A stretch of 31,456 nucleotides of DNA from DATBLE01 sp046734335 (GTDB taxonomy: Bacteria > Actinomycetota > Thermoleophilia > Gaiellales > Gaiellaceae): assembly GCA_046734335.1 (NCBI GenBank), contig JBKPRA010000063.1:1-31456 (forward strand), given 5' to 3'. A program made the position numbers and the translations under genes. The notes beneath the pieces were generated by a model, which ran no database searches, had not been told where the DNA came from, and was given only the letters and a program-made list of their open reading frames with translations. The first letter of the stretch is position 1; each line of letters opens with the position of its first letter. This document shows positions 1 through 7,429 of this stretch, piece after piece.

Positions 1-182
1 GATACTGCGCAAACGGCCTGAAACGACATGTTTTTCAGCGAGGTACATCGGGCGGCCGTCCCTCGAGCGGGGGTTTGCGCTGGTTGTGACTCCGAAGGGG
101 GATACCAGGATCCCGCGGGACGTGCACGGTGGGTGACGACCGATGTGTGAGTAGTCGACGAACGCACGAAAGGAATGCGGCG

Positions 183-845
183 ATGGGCAGGAAACTTTCA
201 ACCAGGGGTTTCGGGGTCGTACTCGCAATCTGCGTGCTTGTCGCGGCGGTGGCGGCCGGGACGGCGGCGGCGAAGCCGCCGAAAAGCGGCGGGGTCGTCG
301 GTGTCTGCGATTGGATGGATGATGCGCTGCCGACGCCGTTCGCGCCCTGGAACGACTTCGGCCAGTATTTTCTGCTGTCGGGCGGCGACTTCGAGGGTGA
401 CCTCTCCGGCTGGACACTGAGCGACGGAGTGGCTGTCGTGACAGGCAACGAGGCTTACCAGATCGGAGCAGCCACGGACGACCAGTCGCTCCTGCTTGCG
501 CCAGGTAGTTCCGTGACCACGGCGCAAGTCTGCGTGACTGCCCAAAGCCCCGACCTCCGCGTCGCTCTGAAGAGCACAGGAACAAAAGACCCGAGGCTCG
601 AGATTGACCTCAACTTCACCGACGACAAGGGAAACCCGCGCACACAGAAGCTCAAGGATCTCCGCGGCGACTCGGACTGGACGTTCACCGACCCGCTGAA
701 GTTCCTCGGCCCGGTCAACAACGTCCTCAAGCGCAACGGCCAGACCGTGGTCAGCTTCACCTTCGTTGCCAAGACGAAGAAGGACGACCCGGACACCTTC
801 TGGCAGATCGACGACGTCTACGTCGACCCGTACAAGAGCGGCTAG
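183..845 (+). CDS. Secreted beta-sandwich-like protein of unknown function
   Basis: The product is 220 aa. It opens with a classic Sec signal peptide: a basic MGRKLSTR start, a hydrophobic Val/Ala/Leu core to about residue 25, and an AAA-type cleavage region near residue 30, so it is probably exported. The mature part contains a 'GGDFEGDLSGWTLS' stretch and ends 'WQIDDVYVDPYKSG', a layout I know from secreted carbohydrate-binding-like beta-sandwich proteins common in Thermoleophilia. No catalytic motif is visible. I chose the ATG at 183 rather than an upstream in-frame start because a GAAAGGA ribosome site lies about 8 nt before it and the signal peptide starts there. It lies inside the presumed integrated element. 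Surface or sugar binding is only an inference. Confidence 0.75.
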   Translation: MGRKLSTRGFGVVLAICVLVAAVAAGTAAAKPPKSGGVVGVCDWMDDALPTPFAPWNDFGQYFLLSGGDFEGDLSGWTLSDGVAVVTGNEAYQIGAATDDQSLLLAPGSSVTTAQVCVTAQSPDLRVALKSTGTKDPRLEIDLNFTDDKGNPRTQKLKDLRGDSDWTFTDPLKFLGPVNNVLKRNGQTVVSFTFVAKTKKDDPDTFWQIDDVYVDPYKSG

Positions 846-871
846 CTGCCAATCTCGGCGCGGACGTAGCA

Positions 872-1120
872 GTGCGGGCATTCACGGTGAAAGCCAAGAG
901 TCTCGAATCGGCGCAGAACCTCTTCAACGCGTTGCGCCGCTTCGACCCTGCGCTCGATGGCAGTTCCAGCGAGGGCTATTCGGTCTCGGTCGATGTCGGA
1001 GCCGACAGCCGCCGAATCCTCGAGGTCCTCGACGCGATTCAGCAACACGTTCACGAGGGGAATGACATGGCCCGCGTGGAGCTTGACGGGCGGAAGTACA
1101 CGGTATTTCCGAGGCAGTAG
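872..1120 (+). CDS. Small conserved-looking hypothetical protein (82 aa)
   Basis: An 82-aa soluble protein with a GTG start 26 nt after the secreted-protein gene on the same strand, so the two may be co-transcribed. It has a mixed alpha/beta composition: a strand-like 'MRAFTVKAKS', a helix rich in Asn/Leu/Arg, then 'GYSVSVDVG' and a C-terminal 'VELDGRKYTVF' beta hairpin. There is no signal peptide, membrane segment or metal-binding cluster. I do not recognise the family. Length, codon use and strand-helix alternation make it a credible gene rather than chance, but no function can be given. Confidence 0.55.
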   Translation: MRAFTVKAKSLESAQNLFNALRRFDPALDGSSSEGYSVSVDVGADSRRILEVLDAIQQHVHEGNDMARVELDGRKYTVFPRQ

Positions 1121-1302
1121 CGCTGCCCCACCCTGGCGATCTAGGCCAGACGCCGCACACGAGCGTAGTCCAATAAGCCGTCATTTAGCTGTCGATCACC
1201 AGCAGCGGGGGCTCCGTGAAGGCGTGAGGTCCAGCGATGGTGCGAGTAACCGATGCCCCGAAACCTCGTTTGCGGGTGTCGGCCGGTCTGACTTCGGCCT
1301 TT

Positions 1303-1331
1303 TCGACGTGAGCTGCCCGTCCCACTAGACT
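1303..1331 (+). promoter_or_regulatory. Candidate leaderless promoter
   Basis: TCGACG at 1303-1308 and TAGACT at 1326-1331 are spaced by 17 nt, a fair match to the sigma-70/SigA consensus. An ATG follows 6 nt after the -10 at 1338. The same -10-to-start spacing recurs at real genes in this window. The only frame opened is seven codons, M-A-W-L-A-E-A, so this may drive a short regulatory transcript or be a relic. Confidence 0.35.
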
Positions 1332-1337
1332 CCCGCG

Positions 1338-1361
1338 ATGGCCTGGCTTGCCGAGGCCTGA
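1338..1361 (+). CDS. Seven-codon open frame, possible leader peptide
   Basis: ATG to TGA encodes M-A-W-L-A-E-A, starting exactly 6 nt after a TAGACT box and followed within 6 nt by an 11-bp hairpin (1367-1394). A short peptide with a Trp codon just before a stem-loop resembles an attenuation leader, but no regulated gene follows on this strand before 2868 and the hairpin has no run of T. This is an inference from layout only. Chance is a serious alternative. Confidence 0.2.
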   Translation: MAWLAEA

Positions 1362-1366
1362 AAGGC

Positions 1367-1394
1367 GAAGGCCCGAGAAGCCGCTCGGGCCTTC
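1367..1394. terminator. Hairpin 1 of a near-identical pair
   Basis: Perfect 11-bp stem GAAGGCCCGAG/CTCGGGCCTTC with a 6-nt loop. No T-tract follows on either strand, so it is a terminator-like or RNA-stabilising hairpin rather than a canonical intrinsic terminator. It shares its stem core and its upstream flank (GAGGC, then TGAAA) with the hairpin at 1472-1502. Confidence 0.5.
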
Positions 1395-1471
1395 ACATCC
1401 CCGGACGTCAACCTTGTACCCTGCCGTCGGGCTTGCCAATCCCTCGGTGCGGCTGTTGAGGCTTGAAAAGA

Positions 1472-1502
1472 GAAGGCCCGGTCGGCACGGAACCGGGCCT
1501 TC
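1472..1502. terminator. Hairpin 2 of a near-identical pair
   Basis: Perfect 11-bp stem GAAGGCCCGGT/ACCGGGCCTTC with a 9-nt loop, 105 nt downstream of hairpin 1. Flanks are conserved between the two copies (GAGGC(C/T)TGAAA before the stem) while the loops and the last stem pairs differ in a compensated way. That suggests a duplicated structured element. There is no clear T-tract. Confidence 0.5.
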
Positions 1503-1807
1503 ATTGCCGCCCCTCTCGTCCAGAGGAAGGAGCAGGGATCGCAAATTGTGACCCGGCCACCGCGCTTGAAACCTCGTCTCGGCTTGCGTCCCTGATCGGG
1601 GCAGAACTGGGCGGAGCCGTAGTAACCCCAAGGACTAGCCGCACCTAGCGACAGGCATATGGCTACTCGCTTCCACAGTCCCCCCAGGACGCTCCGCGAG
1701 CGCCAGGTGGGGCTTCTGTGAGGGTCATATTCGCTCTGCGAGGGGCCGCGGAAGCTGGCTGGCGAGTCGTAATCGGGATTGACAGTGCGCTCGGCGCCTC
1801 CGTCACG

Positions 1808-2828
1808 TCAGCATCCGCTTGCGCCTGGGGAGCGAAGCAGACATTTCGTCTGCTTGGTAATCCCCTCCGCGCCAGTGAGGTTGGCGCCTCTGAGGTCGGC
1901 GCCTGTGAGTTTGGCGCCGCTGAGTTTGGCGCGCGTGAAGTTGGCCTTCCGGAGGTAGGCGCCCGTTAGTTTGGCGCCCCTGAGGTCGGCCTCCGTGAGG
2001 TCCGCAAGCGGGAGGTCGGCTTGATTGAGGTCAGCCTTCTGGAGGTCGGCGCGAGTGAGGTCGGCCCCCTCGAGGTTGGCGCCGGCGAGGTTGGCGTTCT
2101 GGAGGTTGGCGCCCGTGAGTTTGACGTGCGTGAGTTTGGCCACGCCGAGGTCGGCGTCCGCCAAGGTGGCGCTTTCGAGGTGGGCGCGCGTGAGGTTGGC
2201 AAATTCGAGGTGGGTGCCCGCGAGCATTGAGGTTGGCGCTCGTGAGGTCGACCTGGAAGAGGTCGGCGCCATCGAGGTCGGCGGCGCGGAGGTCGGCGCC
2301 CCGGAGGTCAGCGTTGGTCAAATCGACCGTTGGAGACACTAGGAGCTGGGCCTCGTTCAGGAAGCGCACGACTTCGCCTTTCCGCTCTCCGTCGAGGCGT
2401 CGCAGCGCGGTGAGGGTGACGGTGCGCGCAACCGACCTGACCGGGTCGCCGCTCTTGGAGGACAACAGTGACTTGTCCAGCATGAGATCACTCATCTGCT
2501 GGAAGTAGCTGTTGAGCGTCCCGTTTTCGCGTACCTGTTCGGCAGCGGCTTGATCCGCAGCTGTACGGCGATCCTCCCGCGCGTTATCCCTCGACGTCTG
2601 CTGCGCGTTCCACCACAGCCCGATCCCGACGAGGATCGCGGGCACGATCAGCAGTTGGAGTAGGTCCCAGAGGGTCTTGGGCGGCTGGACTTCCTCGTCC
2701 GAAGTCTTCTTCCAACGCCGTTCTCCCACGCCCGTCCAAGCCGGCCAGCGCACAACGCAATACTCTCGCACTAAACGTGCTCTTTGACGCAAAGACTGTT
2801 CGATCGGTACGTCACCGCGTAGCAACAT
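1808..2828 (-). pseudogene. Pentapeptide-repeat membrane protein, frame disrupted
   Basis: The N-terminal part reads in one frame (to about 2227): a basic/acidic lead, one transmembrane segment ('LLQLLIVPAILVGIGLWW'), a charged Arg/Asp-rich helix, then 'DLMLDKSLL' and 'LRRLDGERKGEVVRFL', typical of actinobacterial membrane-anchored pentapeptide-repeat proteins. Then A(D/N)LXX repeats begin. Near 2215-2230 the repeat jumps to another frame and continues to the stop at 1808 (repeats such as ANLQN, ANLAG, ADLTR). So either one base was gained or lost in the GCGGGC stretch, or the repeats are translated separately from an ATG at 2227. The start is uncertain: ATG 2828 or GTG 2771 or 2753, none with a strong ribosome site. 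Pentapeptide repeats form a right-handed beta-helix; the role of this subfamily is unknown. It is transcribed away from the HTH-integrase pair. Confidence 0.7.
1868..2330. repeat. Degenerate 15-bp tandem repeats encoding pentapeptides
   Basis: On the plus strand the motif GAGGTNGGCGCC recurs about every 15 bases with variations. This is the reverse complement of codons for the A(D/N)LXX pentapeptide array. The period is exactly five codons and there are no fixed-length unique spacers, so it is protein-coding repetition rather than a CRISPR or an iteron array. Confidence 0.8.
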
Positions 2829-2867
2829 GACGCAACGTTTCACAATCGCCCGGCCCCTGCGGCAAAG

Positions 2868-2897
2868 TTGACGACTCGCCGATTCGGTAACTATTCT
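2868..2897 (+). promoter_or_regulatory. Promoter of the HTH-integrase pair
   Basis: TTGACG at 2868-2873 and TATTCT at 2892-2897 are spaced by 18 nt. The GTG at 2904 lies 6 nt beyond the -10, so the message is probably leaderless and starts at the GTG. This decides the start of the small HTH gene and rejects the TTG at 2868, which is the -35 box itself. Confidence 0.6.
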
Positions 2898-2903
2898 TAC
2901 CGC

Positions 2904-3083
2904 GTGGCATCCGATCCGGTACTTGCTCGCGTTCGTCGCGCAACGAGCCGACGCACTCAAGCAGAGGCCGAATGGCGTGAGTCGATCTGCGCCGCAGTCG
3001 CGGAGGGGCGCAGCATCCGTGAGGTAGGGAAGGCAGCCGGCGTAAGTCATGTCCGCGTCCTGCAAGTGACCAAAGGGAGGTAG
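2904..3083 (+). CDS. Small helix-turn-helix protein upstream of integrase
   Basis: A 59-aa basic protein with a C-terminal helix-turn-helix ('SIREVGKAAGVSHVRVLQV', about residues 36-54) of the sigma-region-4/resolvase-like type. The N-terminal half is an Arg-rich helix. It ends 5 nt before the integrase start, so the two form an operon. Small HTH proteins placed before a tyrosine integrase often act as recombination directionality factors or repressors; that role is inferred from position only. The start is chosen by the -10 box 6 nt upstream. Confidence 0.65.
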   Translation: MASDPVLARVRRATSRRTQAEAEWRESICAAVAEGRSIREVGKAAGVSHVRVLQVTKGR

Positions 3084-3088
3084 GAGGA

Positions 3089-4309
3089 ATGGCAAGAGGC
3101 AGGCCCCCAACGGGGCAAGTCATCGAGTGTCAGGGGAAACGCGGCCACCGGTTCGCAATCCGGTTCCGCGCATACGGCCGCCGGCACTACCTGACGCTGA
3201 ATGTGGCAACGCGGGCGGAAGCCGAGGAGGAGCTAGAGCGGACGCTCGCCGCGGTCAAGCTCGGCATCTGGGTGCCGCCACACGAACCCGCCGCCGCCGA
3301 GGCGCCGAGGGAAGCCCCGACGTTCCACGTCTACGCGTCGCAGTGGCACGCAACACGGAAAACGACCGTCAAGCCGAGGACGAGCGACTGGGAGAAGTGG
3401 GCGCTCAGCGGCCACCTCCTTTCGTTCTTTGCGTCCCGGCGGGTGTCCGACGTTGACGGGGGCGCTGTCCGCGCCTACGTCTCTGCGAAGCAGGCTGAGG
3501 GCGTCCTTGGCGCCCGCTCGATTAACTCGACTCTCCGCGTGCTTTCGCTTGTCTGCGCGGAAGCTGTCGAGGACGGCTACCTACAGGCGAACCCGGTCAC
3601 GCGGGCGCGGCTCGTGAAAGCCCGAAAGCCTGCCCGGGGATGGTTGGAGCCGGACGAGTTGGCCGATCTGCTCGACGCCTGTACCGAAAAGAGTCGGGCG
3701 CTCGTTGCAGTGATGGCGCTCGCCGGACTCCGCGTGTCGGAGGCGGCGTCGCTCCGGTGGCGATCCGTTGATCTCGCCAGCGGCCGGGTGACGGTCGAGG
3801 CGAGCAAAACGGACGCGGGGCGGCGGGTGATCTCCGACCTGAACCCGGAGCTGGTCGAGTTGCTCAAGATGCACCGGCACGCAAGCCGCTACACCGATAC
3901 CGACGACCTTGTGTTCGCGACGGCCACAGGTCGGGAGAAGGCACGGTCGAGCATCTCCCGGCAAGTTCTCAAGCCAGCGGTCGAGCGTGCGAACAAGGCT
4001 CGGGAGAAGGCGGGGCGGCCGCCGATCGCTCGGGCGTCCTGTCACGACTTGCGGCGGATGTTCTGCGCCCTGGCATTCGCCGCGGGGGCCAGTCCCGCAG
4101 CAGTAATGAACGCGCTCGGCCATACCTCCGCGAGCCTCAGCCTTGAGGTGTACGGAAAGGTTGTTGCCGGGGCGACTCCGGGGCTCGGCGAGACGATGGC
4201 ACGGCTCGTCAGAGGGCCTAATTGGGCAGTAATGGGCAGTAACAGCATTGGCGAGCTACAAGACGTTGCCGATGCAGCGAACGGCAGCTTCGAAGAAGTA
4301 GGCGCGTAG
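3089..4309 (+). CDS. int: Tyrosine site-specific recombinase (integrase)
   Basis: A 406-aa phage/ICE-type tyrosine recombinase. An N-terminal Arg-rich arm-binding region (1-60) and a core-binding SAM-like domain (about 75-170) precede the catalytic domain. The catalytic set is complete: R215 in 'LAGLRVSEA', K240 in 'ASKTD', H319 and R322 in 'CHDLRR', H345 in 'LGHTS' and nucleophile Y355 in 'LEVYGK'. The ATG at 3089 has a strong GGAGG site just before it. The gene ends 14 nt from the 3' end of tRNA-Leu, the usual arrangement of an integrase beside its attB-derived tRNA. It should excise and integrate the element lying to the left. The protein looks intact and functional. Confidence 0.93.
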   Translation: MARGRPPTGQVIECQGKRGHRFAIRFRAYGRRHYLTLNVATRAEAEEELERTLAAVKLGIWVPPHEPAAAEAPREAPTFHVYASQWHATRKTTVKPRTSDWEKWALSGHLLSFFASRRVSDVDGGAVRAYVSAKQAEGVLGARSINSTLRVLSLVCAEAVEDGYLQANPVTRARLVKARKPARGWLEPDELADLLDACTEKSRALVAVMALAGLRVSEAASLRWRSVDLASGRVTVEASKTDAGRRVISDLNPELVELLKMHRHASRYTDTDDLVFATATGREKARSSISRQVLKPAVERANKAREKAGRPPIARASCHDLRRMFCALAFAAGASPAAVMNALGHTSASLSLEVYGKVVAGATPGLGETMARLVRGPNWAVMGSNSIGELQDVADAANGSFEEVGA

Positions 4310-4323
4310 CAGGACTTTCGAAG

Positions 4324-4410
4324 TGCCGGGGACGGGACTCGAACCCGTACGCCCCCGAGGGGACACCTGGTTTTAAGCCAGGCGCGTCTCGCCAGTTTCG
4401 CCACCCCGGC
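4324..4410 (-). tRNA. tRNA-Leu(UAA)
   Basis: An 87-nt class II tRNA read on the minus strand. The acceptor arm GCCGGGG pairs with CCCCGGC. The anticodon stem CCTGG/CCAGG encloses loop CTTAAAA, giving anticodon UAA. There is a long variable arm (TGTCCCC...GGGG) and a T arm with GGTTCGAGTCC. CCA is not encoded. Its 3' end faces the integrase, making it the likely attachment site. UUA codons are rare in such a GC-rich genome. Confidence 0.95.
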
Positions 4411-4417
4411 GCGAGCC

Positions 4418-4423
4418 AGGATA
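4418..4423 (-). promoter_or_regulatory. Possible -10 box of tRNA-Leu
   Basis: Read on the minus strand, TATCCT lies 7 nt before the mature 5' end of the tRNA. No convincing -35 is visible at 17-18 nt, so this is tentative. Confidence 0.3.
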
Positions 4424-4562
4424 ACCTCGCCGCCGCGACCGACATGGCGGCGCGGCTCCAAACCGATGACCGCGGAAGGGTGATTGCCGACGTCGAAGCG
4501 CTCGGCAGAGCGGGGGAAGGGGGCTCGTGGGGGAAACCGGCCGTTTCCCACGACGCGAGCGT

Positions 4563-5315
4563 TTAGGGGCCGCTTCCCTCCTGGTCTGCCTCGAGCGGCG
4601 TCCCTTCCGGCCCATGCCCCCGGTAGGCATCCCGGAACACCGTGAATGCCTCCTTGTCGAAGGCGGGACAGACGGAGAGATGACCGATCCCGTGGTAGCC
4701 GTCCCTGTAGTAGCGGGCCGGGTCACCGGTCCAGGCAGAAATCGCGACCTTGTTGCCGAGCCCGGCGATCGGCGTTCCGAACATCCCAGTGGGGCTCTCG
4801 TTGTAGAACGCCCGCAGCTGGGAGACCGTCGATTCCGGGACCTTCGGGCCCCACCAGAGGACCACGCCTCCGTGCTCCAGGTTGTGCACCACCTGACGCG
4901 GGTTGACCGGCTGCGTGTAGAAGCCCCAGACCGCCCAGAGCGGGTAGTGGGAGCCGCCCGAAGGCGGGAACGTGCTCCACTTCACCTTCGTCGTGAGCGT
5001 GGGGACGTCGAGGTGGTAGCCGCTCGGGACGTCCTGCTTGGGCGGTAGGGGCTCCTTGCTGACATAGGTGCAGCCGGCCGCCGTCATCGCCTTGCGCACG
5101 GCGGCATCGCTCCCGCTCGCGGCGTCCTTCGTCGAGCCACCGGAGGCGAAGATGACGATCAGCGCGGCGATCAGACCCGCCACCCCGAGGCCCGCGACCG
5201 CGAACAGGATGTTCCTTTGCCGGTCCCGGTCCATGGGCTTCCGCTGCGCCTGGCGCTGCTGCGGTGCCTGCACTTTGCGGGGCGGTTGGGGGGTACGCGG
5301 CTTCTTCTTGGCCAC
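4563..5315 (-). CDS. DUF3105 membrane-anchored protein
   Basis: A 250-aa protein with a basic, Pro/Gln-rich cytoplasmic N-terminus (1-34), a single transmembrane helix (about 36-57) and an extracytoplasmic domain with the DUF3105 hallmarks: 'PPSGGSHYP' at 117-125 and 'HNLEHGGVV' at 144-152, plus a late 'CPAFD'. The conserved His residues could bind metal, but the family's function is unknown. It starts with GTG 15 nt after the stop of the helicase gene, so the two are probably one transcription unit read leftward. The protein probably faces the outside of the membrane. Confidence 0.85.
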   Translation of the reverse strand: MAKKKPRTPQPPRKVQAPQQRQAQRKPMDRDRQRNILFAVAGLGVAGLIAALIVIFASGGSTKDAASGSDAAVRKAMTAAGCTYVSKEPLPPKQDVPSGYHLDVPTLTTKVKWSTFPPSGGSHYPLWAVWGFYTQPVNPRQVVHNLEHGGVVLWWGPKVPESTVSQLRAFYNESPTGMFGTPIAGLGNKVAISAWTGDPARYYRDGYHGIGHLSVCPAFDKEAFTVFRDAYRGHGPEGTPLEADQEGSGP

Positions 5316-5330
5316 CGGCGGAACAAGGTA

Positions 5331-7262
5331 TCAGGCGCTCAGCAACGCTCCTTCGGCCAGGAAGTCGGCGACCACCGAGCGGTCGGCGGTGACCGGGCAG
5401 GGCGGTAGCGATTCGAGAAAAGCCCGTCCATACGGCCGTGACGACATGCGCGGGTCGAGGATCGCGACGACCCCGCGGTCGGCGTGTGAACGGATCAGGC
5501 GACCGAAGCCCTGGCGGAGCTGGAGGACGGCGGCCGGCAGGGCGTACTCGCGAAACCAGTCGCCGCCGTTCTCGGAGATCCGCTCGCAGCGGGCCTCGAC
5601 CAGTGGGTCCCCGGGTGCAGCGAACGGCAGCTTGTCGATGACGAGCAGGGAGAGCGACTCGCCGGGGACATCGATCCCCTGCCAGAAGGTCGACGTGGCG
5701 ACCAGCACGGAATCGACTTCCTCGCGGAACCGCTCGAGCAGCCGCTCGCGGGGTGCCTCGCCCTGGACGAGGATCTCGTACGGGATGCGGCCCCGGATGC
5801 CGTCCGCCACGGCGTTGAGCGCACGGTACGAGCTGGTGAGGACTAGGGCCCGGCCGGCGGAGATCCGGCAGAGCGCGGCCACCTCCTCGACTACGCGGTC
5901 GAGTGCGCCGGCGGCGCGCGGGTCGGGCAGGCCTCGGGGCAGATAGAGGAGCGCCTGCTCACGGAAGTCGTACGGTGACCCGACCGCGAGCTCCCCGGCC
6001 TCTCGCAGGCCGAGCCGTTCCCGTAGGAAGCCAAACTCGTCGCCCGCCGTGAGCGTCGCGGAGACAAGGATCGAGGTCGGCCCGTCGTCCCAGAGCAGCT
6101 CGCCGAGGGCGGCGCCGACCTCCACCGGCGCCCAGGCCAGCAGGTCGGGCTCCGACCAGACGACGCGGTTGCCGTCGTCCTCCAGGCAGGCGATCGCGTC
6201 GGCGGCGAGCCGCTCCGCGCGGGCGGCGACGATGTCGAGCTCGTCCCGCCCGCCGTGCAGTGCCGCGGCCAGCTCCTCGAGGCGTGTTGCGAGCTCGTGG
6301 ATCGGCTCGGGCGCGACCTCACGGAGCCGCCGGCGCCCGGCCGGCGGCGAGACCGCGGCGAGCAGCCTCCGACCGGCGCCCTCGACCCGGTCCAGCGCAC
6401 GCGCCGGCGCCGGTACCCCCGCCTCCCTGCAGACGCGGTCTGCATCGCGGAGCAGCCGGTGGATCACGGGGCCGCTCACGCGCCCGCCCAGCCAGGACGC
6501 CGCCGCTTCCTCGAGCCGGTGCGCCTCGTCGAAGACGACCGCGTCGTGTCCCGGCAGGACGGCCGGCGCGTCGGCGCGGCTGCGGAGGCCGAGATCGGCG
6601 AAGTACAGAGCGTGGTTGACGATGATCAGCTCCGCGTGGGATGCGCGCTCGCGCGCTGCCTCCGAGAAACACATCGACGCGAACATGCAACGGCGACCGA
6701 GGCAGCGGTCGGCGCCGACCGCGATCTCCGCCCAGACCGCGTCGGGCGGCTCGATCTCGAGCTCAGCGCGATCGCCGGTATCGGTGCCTTCTATCCAGTT
6801 GCGCATGGCGTCGAAGGCGGCGGCATCCTCTGCCCGCGTGAAGAGCTGTCCGCCGAGAAGCTCGAACCCCTGCAAGGCGTGCCGGCATAGGTAGTTCTGG
6901 CGCCCCTTGAGCACCGCGACCTGCACCTCGCGGCCGAGCGCCTGGGCGGCTGTCGGGACATCCTTGCCGAGGAGTTGCTCCTGGAGGGCCTTCGTGGCGG
7001 TCGAGACCACGACCCGCTGGCCCGACTCGATTGCGGGGATCAGGTACGCGAGGCTCTTGCCGGTGCCGGTGCCGGCCTCGGCCAGAAGATGGTGCCCCGA
7101 CGCGAGCGCGAGCTCGACCTCGGCCGCGAGCGCAGCCTGCTCCGGACGCGCCTCGTACCCCGGGAGGACCTGCTCCAGGCGACCGCCCGGTTCGAAAAAC
7201 CCCTCCACGCGCGACAGCGTACGGAGCGCTGCGGCCGGAGGAACGTGTGTTCGTCCCCACAT
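5331..7262 (-). CDS. dinG: DinG/XPD-family Fe-S ATP-dependent DNA helicase
   Basis: A superfamily 2 helicase of 643 aa. It has Walker A 'AGTGTGKS' (63-70), motif Ia 'VVVSTATKALQEQ', DEAH box 'VFDEAHRLEE', 'ILVSATL', 'TSTFWQGIDVPG' and motif VI 'RQGFGRLIRS'. Four cysteines between motifs I and II ('YLCRH', 'DRCLGRRC', 'SMCFSE') match the Fe-S domain of XPD/DinG 5'-3' helicases, which unwind R-loops, forked DNA and quadruplexes. An in-frame opening extends far upstream to 7907 but carries no helicase sequence. I therefore start at ATG 7262, with GTG 7208 (before 'EGFFEPGG') as an alternative. No good ribosome site is seen at either, so the start is uncertain. It is divergent from the His-rich protein gene. 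Confidence 0.88.
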   Translation of the reverse strand: MWGRTHVPPAAALRTLSRVEGFFEPGGRLEQVLPGYEARPEQAALAAEVELALASGHHLLAEAGTGTGKSLAYLIPAIESGQRVVVSTATKALQEQLLGKDVPTAAQALGREVQVAVLKGRQNYLCRHALQGFELLGGQLFTRAEDAAAFDAMRNWIEGTDTGDRAELEIEPPDAVWAEIAVGADRCLGRRCMFASMCFSEAARERASHAELIIVNHALYFADLGLRSRADAPAVLPGHDAVVFDEAHRLEEAAASWLGGRVSGPVIHRLLRDADRVCREAGVPAPARALDRVEGAGRRLLAAVSPPAGRRRLREVAPEPIHELATRLEELAAALHGGRDELDIVAARAERLAADAIACLEDDGNRVVWSEPDLLAWAPVEVGAALGELLWDDGPTSILVSATLTAGDEFGFLRERLGLREAGELAVGSPYDFREQALLYLPRGLPDPRAAGALDRVVEEVAALCRISAGRALVLTSSYRALNAVADGIRGRIPYEILVQGEAPRERLLERFREEVDSVLVATSTFWQGIDVPGESLSLLVIDKLPFAAPGDPLVEARCERISENGGDWFREYALPAAVLQLRQGFGRLIRSHADRGVVAILDPRMSSRPYGRAFLESLPPCPVTADRSVVADFLAEGALLSA

Positions 7263-7297
7263 GCAAGAAATGTTCGCAACGTGCGCACCTTTCGTGC

Positions 7298-7327
7298 TTG
7301 ACACGGCCGCCTGGGCCGTTGTAGATT
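7298..7327 (+). promoter_or_regulatory. Strong promoter with inverted repeat in the spacer
   Basis: A consensus TTGACA (7298-7303) is followed after 18 nt by TAGATT (7322-7327). The spacer carries the inverted repeat ACGGCC-5 nt-GGCCGT (7303-7319), which is well placed to be a repressor or activator operator. Transcription should begin near 7333, directly before a terminator hairpin, so the unit is likely to be controlled at two levels. Confidence 0.6.
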
Positions 7328-7336
7328 CCTTCGCGT

Positions 7337-7381
7337 CAGATCCGGTAGGCCTTCGGGCTCGCCGGATCTGGCATTTTTTTT
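7337..7381 (+). terminator. Intrinsic terminator or attenuator immediately after a promoter
   Basis: A 9-bp stem CAGATCCGG/CCGGATCTG (7337-7345 with 7362-7370) encloses an internal loop and a short stem capped by a C(UUCG)G tetraloop. Eight T follow at 7374-7381. It starts only about 3-5 nt after the predicted transcription start and stands 49 nt ahead of the next gene. Either it makes a 48-nt RNA or it attenuates that gene; it could also stop read-through from the left. Confidence 0.7.
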
Positions 7382-7429
7382 GCCTCGATCGGGAACACAC
7401 TTGTCCAGCCCCCCGACGACAGGAGACCC

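Larger units (their letters stand above)
1121..1807. other. Gene-poor stretch in the accessory region
   Basis: About 690 bases with no convincing protein gene. Open frames here lack start signals and recognisable domains. What it does hold is a promoter-like pair with a 7-codon open frame and two closely similar GC-rich hairpins, described separately. The remainder, about 1503-1807, shows nothing I can identify. It leads into the 3' end of the pentapeptide-repeat gene on the minus strand. Confidence 0.5.

Noticed and set aside
1868..2330. CRISPR-like regularly spaced repeats
   Set aside because: The 15-base period equals five codons, the units are degenerate and contiguous without spacers, and they translate to pentapeptide repeats.
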